Shown in pieces: positions 5,573-10,702 of a stretch of 10,702 bases of DNA. The position numbers and the translations under genes were made by a program. Each line of letters opens with the position of its first letter. The first letter of the stretch is position 1. Source of the stretch: an uncultured delta proteobacterium (GTDB lineage: Bacteria > RBG-13-61-14 > DRUE01); contig CAIYYW010000055.1 in the NCBI GenBank assembly GCA_903930515.1, positions 1 through 10,702 of the forward strand, in the 5' to 3' direction. A model generated the notes under the pieces. That model searched no databases. It was not told the DNA's origin and saw only the letters and a list, made by a program, of their open reading frames with translations.

Positions 5573-7507
5573 ATGAGAGCTATTTACAGAAGCGAACAGC
5601 CGTGCGGATTATGCCTGAGTTGTCTGCGCGCCTGCCCGACCCAGGCGATCGCGCTCGCGAAAAAACAGTTGCTTGATGATCGTTGTATTCATTGCGGGTT
5701 GTGCGTATCCACCTGCCCGGAACAGCGTTATCAGACCGGCAACCTCCAAGAATGGGAATCGGTCCGGGCTTCTCCTCTAAATAAAATCGCCCTGGTCAGC
5801 CCCTTGCTCGCGGGCGCGTTCCTGGAATTTGATCCGGAACAGATCGCGGACGCGCTTTTTCGGCTCGGGTTCGACGAAGTGTATCTGGCGGAGTCCGGCT
5901 TTAAGCCGGTCGCGGAACGTTACCGGGAAATTTTGGAACGCAATCCCCGATCTCCGGTTATCTCCAGCCACTGCCCAGCCGCGGTCGAGTATCTCGAGAA
6001 ATTTTATCCCGACCTGACCGGGAACCTGGCCGGGGTGGTCAGCCCGGAAATCGCCGCGCTCAGATACCTGGAAGAGATTTCTAGGCCTTCTAAAATCGTT
6101 CTGATCAGCGCCTGTCCGGGCCAAAGTTATGATTTAGAAAAACGGTTCCAAACCGTGACGGCCATCACTTTCCCCGAGCTGCGCCGGATATTAGCTGAGA
6201 ATAAAATCGAGCCGGAAAAACTATCCAGGCGAAAATTCCAGGGACTGAGCCTGGACTCCGGGTCCACCCTGCTCGGCGAAGGAGACCTGGTCCGGGAGGC
6301 ATGCGGAACCGGATCGGATCAGGAGTCGGCGGGCATTTCCGCCGGGGGCCTGTCCCAGGTCCGGCAAATTTTGGACGGGATCCGGCTGGGGGAAATCCGG
6401 TCGCGGCTGGTGGAAATAAATTTATGTTCCGGCGGATGCCTGGGCAGTCCCGCGATGGCAAACCGGCTCAGCCTGCCGCAGCGAAAAGAGCGGATTATGA
6501 GTTACTTGATGTCCCGATCTGAAACCGAGCGGGTAAAACTTAGGCTGATGCCGGAATCGGCTGCGGATTTGTCCGCTCAATTCTCTCCCAAACGAATCCA
6601 GAATCCGGAGCCGTCTTCGGAAAAAATCAAGGATACCCTGTCCTCCCTGGGCCTGGGATCAGAACTGGGACTGACCAATTGCAAGTCCTGCGGGTATCCG
6701 ACCTGCCAGGAATTCGCCAAAGCCCTGATCCGGGGAGAAGCCGAGCCGAATTATTGTTTCCCGGCCTTGATCCGAAAAAACACCAAGTTTGACGAGCACA
6801 TTCTCCGTTCCGAGCGGCTGGCCAGCGTGGGCCAGATCGCGACTGCGCTGGCGCACGAGGTCAACAATCCGCTCGGCTTGGCCAGCGGTTATGCCCAGGC
6901 CATCGCCACCGATAAAAGACTGCCGGCCGAGATCAAGGAAATCGTCGAGATGATCCGGGAGGAAATCGAAATCGCCGCGTCCACCATCCAGAACCTGCTT
7001 TCGCTCTCGCGCGGACGGCCGATCAAATTCGAGCGGATCAATCTATATGAGGCGCTCTCGGCCACGCTCCGGCTGCTGGCCCCGCGTCTGGAGACCGGCG
7101 GGATCGCCCTGAAATTCAACTGCCCTCCCAACCCGCTTTTCCTGGAATGCGACCCGTACGGCTTGCAGCAGGTGTTCACCAATTTAGCGCTCAACGCCGG
7201 TCAGGCCATGCAAAGAGGCGGCACGCTTTTTATTTCCGTCCAGGCCGGGCCGGACCAGGTGGAAATAAATTTCCGAGACACCGGCGTCGGGATCAGACCC
7301 GAGCATCTTCCCCGCCTGTTTGATCCCTTCTTCACCACCAAGGCCCCGGGAGAAGGAACCGGGTTGGGATTGTCCATCGCCTATAACATCATCGAGCGGC
7401 ACCGCGGAGACCTCCGGGTGAAAAGCGAACTCGGCAAAGGAACCGAGTTCACCATCGTCCTGCCCCGGTCCCAGGCGTCACCCCAAACCCGATCTGGGGA
7501 GCGATGA
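5573..7507 (+). CDS. [FeFe]-hydrogenase-like iron-sulfur sensor histidine kinase
   Basis: 644 residues, soluble, no membrane span. Domains in order: two ferredoxin-type [4Fe-4S] sites, C11-C14-C17-C21 and C38-C41-C44-C48; an [FeFe]-hydrogenase large-subunit-like domain (about 70-312), with H-cluster loops reading S-S-H-C134-P, S-A-C181-P-G-Q and L-C285-S-G-G-C289-L-G-S-P; a four-cysteine Fe-S domain (PF04060 type, C370, C373, C378, C395); then a histidine kinase. The kinase shows the phospho-acceptor H428 in A-H-E-V-N-N-P-L, the N-box N-L-A-L-N-A-G-Q-A-M (537-546), D-T-G-V-G-I (569-574), a D-P-F-F-T-T-K segment (584-590) and G-T-G-L-G-L-S (595-601). All four cluster-ligating cysteines remain, but other catalytic residues of true hydrogenases are replaced, so a sensory role for redox state or H2 is likely (inference). 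No PAS domain lies between the Fe-S part and the kinase. Phosphotransfer to the overlapping NtrC-type regulator is expected. ATG 5573 is the only possible start. Confidence 0.88.
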   Translation: MRAIYRSEQPCGLCLSCLRACPTQAIALAKKQLLDDRCIHCGLCVSTCPEQRYQTGNLQEWESVRASPLNKIALVSPLLAGAFLEFDPEQIADALFRLGFDEVYLAESGFKPVAERYREILERNPRSPVISSHCPAAVEYLEKFYPDLTGNLAGVVSPEIAALRYLEEISRPSKIVLISACPGQSYDLEKRFQTVTAITFPELRRILAENKIEPEKLSRRKFQGLSLDSGSTLLGEGDLVREACGTGSDQESAGISAGGLSQVRQILDGIRLGEIRSRLVEINLCSGGCLGSPAMANRLSLPQRKERIMSYLMSRSETERVKLRLMPESAADLSAQFSPKRIQNPEPSSEKIKDTLSSLGLGSELGLTNCKSCGYPTCQEFAKALIRGEAEPNYCFPALIRKNTKFDEHILRSERLASVGQIATALAHEVNNPLGLASGYAQAIATDKRLPAEIKEIVEMIREEIEIAASTIQNLLSLSRGRPIKFERINLYEALSATLRLLAPRLETGGIALKFNCPPNPLFLECDPYGLQQVFTNLALNAGQAMQRGGTLFISVQAGPDQVEINFRDTGVGIRPEHLPRLFDPFFTTKAPGEGTGLGLSIAYNIIERHRGDLRVKSELGKGTEFTIVLPRSQASPQTRSGER

Positions 7508-8889
7508 CCGAGCGCGTTCTGATTATTGAGGATGAGAAACGCTGGTGCGATTTTCTCAGTCTGCTGATCCGCCAGGGCGGATGGGAGCCGCTCGCGGTCA
7601 CGGACCCGGAACAAGGCCTCCAACTCCTCTCGCAACAAGAGTTCGATTTATTGCTCACCGACCTGCGCATGCCCAAGATTGACGGGATCCAGGTTTTGAA
7701 AACGGTCAAGGCCGAAAAGCCCGGCCTGCCGGTGATCGTGCTCACGGCCTTTTCCACCGTGGAAGCCGCGATCGAGAGTATGAAGCTGGGCGCGTTTGAT
7801 TACATCACCAAGCCCTTTGACAATGAGCAGGTCCTGTCCGTGATCCGGAGGGCCTTGCGCCAGGTCCAACTGGACCGTGAAAATAATTTCCGGTTCAAGG
7901 CCCCGGAGCCTAGGGAGCGGGCCGTGAATTTGGTGGGCAAGAGCGAGAAGATGCAGGAGGTTTACAAACTGATCGGAAAGGTCGCCGCAACCAATGCCAC
8001 GGTTTTGATCCGGGGCGAAAGCGGCACCGGCAAGGAGATGGTGGCGAGGACCCTGCACCAGTCTAGTCCGCGCTCGCCGAAGCCGTTCGTGGTGGTGGAT
8101 TGTTCGGCCCTGACCGAGACCTTGCTCGAAAGCGAATTGTTCGGTTATATCAAGGGCGCTTTCACCGGCGCGGCCAATTCCAGAATCGGCCTGATCGAAG
8201 AAGCCGCCGAAGGCACTATTTTCCTCGACGAGATCGGAGACATTTCCCCGGCGGTGCAGATGGATTTGCTCAGGTTTCTTCAGAGCGGCGAGATCAAGCG
8301 GGTGGGAGACACCAAGCTGCGCAAGGTGGAGGCGAGGATGCTCGCGGCCACCAACCGGGATTTGGAAAAATTGATCGGGGAGGGAAAGTTCCGGGAGGAC
8401 CTTTATTACCGGTTGAATGTGGTGACCATTACCGTACCGCCCCTACGGGACCGGAAGGAAGACATCCCGGAGCTGACCGAGCATTTCATCCGGAAATATA
8501 ACCAGCTCGAGCGACAGCAGATCCGGGGGATCAGCCCGCCGGCGATGGAAATCCTGATGAGCTATGGCTGGCCGGGAAATGTGCGGGAGCTGGAGAACAC
8601 CGTTGCCCGGGCAATGGTGCTCTCGCGCGGGAGAGTGATCGCTTCCGAGGATTTGCCCCTAGGGATGATGGTCAAGCCGGCGCGGGCCGAGAGCGAGATG
8701 GGGTTCAAGGAGCTGAAGCGGAAATACCTGGACAATTTTGAAGCCGGCCTGCTCAAGCACTACCTGGATCGGGCGCAAGGAAATGTCAGCATGGCCGCGT
8801 CCTACGCGCGGATCCCCCGGCAGAGTTTCCACCGGTTGCTGAAAAAATATCAGATCAAAAACGCGCGTCTCCCGGAAAAAGAGGATTAG
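7504..8889 (+). CDS. NtrC-family sigma54-dependent response regulator
   Basis: 461 residues, overlapping the kinase stop by ATGA, so translation is probably coupled; GGGGAG lies just before the start but is very close (two bases). Receiver domain at 1-120: acidic residues E9-D10-E11, phospho-acceptor D53 (LLTDLRMP), T81 and K103. AAA+ sigma54-activator domain at about 143-380: Walker A G-E-S-G-T-G-K (171-177), the sigma54-contact loop G-A-F-T-G-A (218-223), Walker B T-I-F-L-D-E-I (238-244), a likely arginine finger in F-R-E-D-L-Y-Y-R-L-N (296-305), and W-P-G-N-V-R-E-L-E (356-364). A Fis-type helix-turn-helix is at about 427-449 (NVSMAASYARIPRQSFHRLL). All key residues are intact, so it should activate sigma54 promoters when phosphorylated by the adjacent kinase. 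I found no convincing -24/-12 promoter in the window, so its targets probably lie elsewhere. Confidence 0.95.
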   Translation: MTERVLIIEDEKRWCDFLSLLIRQGGWEPLAVTDPEQGLQLLSQQEFDLLLTDLRMPKIDGIQVLKTVKAEKPGLPVIVLTAFSTVEAAIESMKLGAFDYITKPFDNEQVLSVIRRALRQVQLDRENNFRFKAPEPRERAVNLVGKSEKMQEVYKLIGKVAATNATVLIRGESGTGKEMVARTLHQSSPRSPKPFVVVDCSALTETLLESELFGYIKGAFTGAANSRIGLIEEAAEGTIFLDEIGDISPAVQMDLLRFLQSGEIKRVGDTKLRKVEARMLAATNRDLEKLIGEGKFREDLYYRLNVVTITVPPLRDRKEDIPELTEHFIRKYNQLERQQIRGISPPAMEILMSYGWPGNVRELENTVARAMVLSRGRVIASEDLPLGMMVKPARAESEMGFKELKRKYLDNFEAGLLKHYLDRAQGNVSMAASYARIPRQSFHRLLKKYQIKNARLPEKED

Positions 8890-8909
8890 CTTGCGGATGA
8901 ATTTGAATG

Positions 8910-8934
8910 CCGGCCGCCTGCGCCCAAAGGCCGG
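8910..8934. other. GC-rich hairpin between convergent genes
   Basis: CCGGCC (8910-8915) can pair with GGCCGG (8929-8934) across a 13-base loop, within the 51 bases separating the stops of the convergent regulator and HEAT-like genes. Neither strand has a following T-run, so a role as a two-way terminator is only possible. Confidence 0.25.
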
Positions 8935-8940
8935 AGCGCG

Positions 8941-9684
8941 TCAGGGATGGGACTTGGCGCCCTTGATTTCATAAAGCTTGGGAAGATTCACCGGCCCGAT
9001 TTTTTTCTCCGTCTCTTTCCACCATTGCTCCCACTTGGGATAGTCGTCTCCGAAATCCTTACCGCTGATGCTTTTCAGGGCCTCCACCGCAACCCCTTTC
9101 TGCAAGGCGGATTCCTGCTTGAGCTTTTGCGCGTCTTCCGAGGTCCCGACCGTCTCCAGCGATTTGGCCAGCTTTTCCTGCTGGACCCCTTCATAATAAT
9201 ATTTTAAAACCGCGGGGACGGCCTTGAGCTCCTTGATTCGGCCCAGGGCGGTCACATAAAATTGTCGGTATTTTTTACCCTCATCCAATACCGACTTGAT
9301 CAGCTCCGGCACGGCCGGCAGTCCGATCTGGATTAACTCGTTGGTCCATTTCACGCGGTTCTGCTCGATCTGCAAAGCCTGCGCGATTTCCGGAGATGAA
9401 TCATCAGGCACCACCCGGAAATCCTGGTTATACTTGCCGTCCGCGGTATAAGGCTGCCAGCCGGGATCCTTGACCACCCGCGCCCTGGGGTTGACCATCA
9501 ACAGGTTCGGCTCCTGGTTGATCAGATCAATCAATTGCTTCACCTGCTTCTGGATTTCGGCATTCTGCGGGGATGCTTGAGCGCCGCCTCCCCGATCCTG
9601 GTTAGAGGACGGCTCTTTCGCCGGCAGGCCCGCGCTCAGGGCCAGAGAAAAAATAATCGCGATCCCCGCAACCTTAACCTTCAT
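8941..9684 (-). CDS. Exported HEAT-repeat-like protein of unknown function
   Basis: 247 residues from ATG 9684; GAAGG sits eight bases upstream. Residues 1-22 look like a Sec signal peptide: basic start MKVK, hydrophobic core to about 18, then L-P-A as a possible signal peptidase I site; no lipobox cysteine. A Ser/Gly/Gln-rich stretch follows (25-40), then helices. Residues about 112-165 have the alternating helix pattern of HEAT repeats (I-G-L-P-A-V-P-E-L-I, A-L-G-R-I-K-E-L-K-A-V-P-A-V-L). Residues 199-222 give V-E-A-L-K-S-I-S-G-K-D-F-G-D followed by W-E-Q-W-W, a module common near the end of exported HEAT proteins in environmental bacteria. HEAT folds usually bind proteins, and no catalytic motif is seen. 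It lies 17 bases after the 67-residue gene and is probably transcribed from the same promoter. Location is likely periplasmic. Confidence 0.8.
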   Translation of the reverse strand: MKVKVAGIAIIFSLALSAGLPAKEPSSNQDRGGGAQASPQNAEIQKQVKQLIDLINQEPNLLMVNPRARVVKDPGWQPYTADGKYNQDFRVVPDDSSPEIAQALQIEQNRVKWTNELIQIGLPAVPELIKSVLDEGKKYRQFYVTALGRIKELKAVPAVLKYYYEGVQQEKLAKSLETVGTSEDAQKLKQESALQKGVAVEALKSISGKDFGDDYPKWEQWWKETEKKIGPVNLPKLYEIKGAKSHP

Positions 9685-9701
9685 CGTTCCAACCTTCCCG
9701 G

Positions 9702-9905
9702 TCAGCTTTCTTTTTCCACTTGAAATTCCCCTGACTGGGGCAGGTAAATCAGTTTGTATTTCTTGCTCCCGTCCTTGTTCTTGAAATGAGCCGTGTTGTC
9801 AAAATTAGTTTTGGCCTCGGTAACCAGATATTTCAAATAGTCCAGCTTGGTCTTCATCATCTCTTTCAATTCCAGGATGCCGTCCGGGTCTCCGTTCAAT
9901 TTCAT
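9702..9905 (-). CDS. Small protein of unknown function (67 aa)
   Basis: I do not recognise this protein. It begins at ATG 9905 with a strong AGGAGG site and its own promoter, which supports a real gene despite its size. It has no signal peptide or membrane span. The first half (about 8-33) is charged and helical (L-E-L-K-E-M-M-K-T-K-L-D-Y-L-K-Y), perhaps a short coiled coil. The second half (about 38-65) looks like beta strands (K-K-Y-K-L-I-Y-L, S-G-E-F-Q-V-E). There are no cysteines. It is the first gene of the operon with the exported HEAT-like protein, but being apparently cytoplasmic it may not act in the same compartment. Confidence 0.65.
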   Translation of the reverse strand: MKLNGDPDGILELKEMMKTKLDYLKYLVTEAKTNFDNTAHFKNKDGSKKYKLIYLPQSGEFQVEKES

Positions 9906-9911
9906 CTCTGC

Positions 9912-9917
9912 CCTCCT
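9912..9917 (-). promoter_or_regulatory. Strong ribosome binding site for the 67-residue protein
   Basis: A full AGGAGG on the minus strand, six bases before ATG 9905. It shows that this organism uses Shine-Dalgarno initiation for some genes, in contrast to the apparently leaderless starts at 2007 and 5573. Confidence 0.75.
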
Positions 9918-9928
9918 CGTCTTTTTAT

Positions 9929-9958
9929 ATTTTAACAGATTTCTCGGTTAAATTGCAA
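9929..9958 (-). promoter_or_regulatory. Sigma70-type promoter for the small-protein/HEAT operon
   Basis: On the minus strand TTGCAA (9958-9953), an 18-base spacer and TAAAAT (9934-9929), with TGT just before the -10 (extended -10). The start point would be near 9922, leaving a leader of about 17 bases that contains the AGGAGG site. Confidence 0.6.
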
Positions 9959-10030
9959 GATCCCGGGAAAATATCCCTGAGGGTAAAAACCGATTCGCTT
10001 CCGAAACATCACCGATGGGTCGAAACCAGG

Positions 10031-10702
10031 CTACTCTTTATCCCAGGTTCTCCAGGGAGTTTTTTCCCGGCGCCGTTTATCCTTCTTGGGGATCCGTTTG
10101 ACCTTGGGCCCGGCAGGCATCATCGATTTAGCCTTCTCCCTTTTCCTCGCCGCGGCCTCGGGATCAAACTCTCCTTTTCGGATCATTTTCTGGACAAATA
10201 TATCCCGCTCCACGATTTCAAACCGGGTCAGCTCCATCTCCATTTCAACCAAGTCGCTGATTTTCAAACCGGCAAAACCTTTAAGATAGATCGCCTCGGC
10301 TCGCGCTCCGATCTGGTCGTAATTCTTCAGGCCCTTTTTCCATTGAGTGGGGATCGCGCCCTCTCCGAACCTCGCGCCCAGGATCGCTCCGGTGATCGCG
10401 GCCAGGCTGTCCGCGTCCCGGCCCAGGCGCAACGATTCCCTGATCCCGCTTTCATAATCCCGGCTGGTCAGGCCGAGGAAGAGCGCAGTGACGCCGGCGG
10501 CGAGCGAAAAATTCTGAGCCGGACTTTGAATTTTTTCGCGAGGAAAAGACAGGTTGGCCAAGTTGACAATCTGCCGATAGACCAGCTCCAACTCCATCCC
10601 CTGCCAGTGCCGGAACGGCTCCACCGCCCGGAAAAGCAAATTGAAAAAGTCATAAACCCGGGGCGGAAGATAAATGAGATATTCCTGCTCAATCTGTTTC
10701 TC
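10031..10702 (-). CDS. ADP-ribosylglycohydrolase-family protein (partial, N-terminus outside window)
   Basis: 223 residues are visible to the TAG at 10031-10033. The frame is open to the right edge, so the TTG at 10639 is an internal leucine, not a start. Family members remove ADP-ribose from proteins or cleave related compounds, using two Mg ions. The visible part holds the C-terminal metal site: G-R-D-A-D-S-L-A-A-I-T-G-A-I-L-G-A (94-110 of the visible part), where D96 and D98 match the family D-T-D pair with Ala in the middle. I-P-x-x-W at 117-121 is also typical of the family. The N-terminal metal-binding residues are not visible, so activity cannot be judged. After about residue 130 the protein continues with a helical stretch and ends in a strongly basic tail (190-215, many Lys/Arg) not usual for the family. 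No ADP-ribosyltransferase partner is in the window. Confidence 0.78.
   Translation of the reverse strand, partial: EKQIEQEYLIYLPPRVYDFFNLLFRAVEPFRHWQGMELELVYRQIVNLANLSFPREKIQSPAQNFSLAAGVTALFLGLTSRDYESGIRESLRLGRDADSLAAITGAILGARFGEGAIPTQWKKGLKNYDQIGARAEAIYLKGFAGLKISDLVEMEMELTRFEIVERDIFVQKMIRKGEFDPEAAARKREKAKSMMPAGPKVKRIPKKDKRRREKTPWRTWDKE

Noticed and set aside
9906-10030. Possible terminator for the gene at 10031
   Set aside because: Only very short stems (three or four base pairs) without a T-run were found; the gap is adequately explained by the promoter for the 67-residue gene.
10637-10639. TTG as start of the ADP-ribosylglycohydrolase-like gene
   Set aside because: The frame continues open for 21 more codons to the window edge, and the family metal site at this position belongs to the C-terminal half, so the gene starts outside.

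Overview
The window looks like chromosomal DNA of an uncultured, probably anaerobic bacterium of moderate to high GC content. The clues are sigma70-like promoters (TTGCCA-N18-TAGAAT, TTGAGC-N17-TATGAT, TTGCAA-N18-TAAAAT), an iron-sulfur-rich hydrogenase-like sensor, a sigma54-type activator, a secreted HEAT-like protein and lipid-linked glycosyltransferases. The phylum cannot be fixed from sequence alone. The style resembles candidate phyla such as Omnitrophota, but this is a weak guess. I saw no tRNA, rRNA, CRISPR array, insertion sequence or phage gene.

Layout. At the left edge (1-455, minus) is the N-terminal part of a membrane lipid kinase of the dolichol/phytol kinase (CTP-dependent) family. 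Divergent from it, 553-1968 encodes a protein with a GspE/PilB-type N-terminal (MshEN) domain, a long acidic linker and a C-terminal coiled coil, but no ATPase. Two GT-C membrane glycosyltransferases follow (2007-3719 and 3712-5427) with an 8-base overlap; the second ends in three TPR repeats. Together with the lipid kinase they suggest glycan assembly on polyprenyl carriers at the membrane.

From 5573 to 8889 lies a two-gene signalling operon. It holds a soluble histidine kinase whose input is a ferredoxin-like pair of [4Fe-4S] sites, an [FeFe]-hydrogenase-like domain and a further Fe-S domain, overlapped by ATGA with an NtrC-type response regulator. It has its own promoter, placed so that the kinase mRNA would be essentially leaderless. 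This pair is the most interesting system in the window: a probable redox or H2 sensor driving sigma54-dependent genes elsewhere.

The right part is on the minus strand and converges on the regulator. A 67-residue unknown protein (9702-9905) and an exported HEAT-like protein (8941-9684) form a small operon with a good promoter and ribosome binding site. Farther right, entering from outside the window, is the C-terminal part of an ADP-ribosylglycohydrolase-family protein (10031-10702) with an unusual basic tail. All gaps between genes are below 150 bases.
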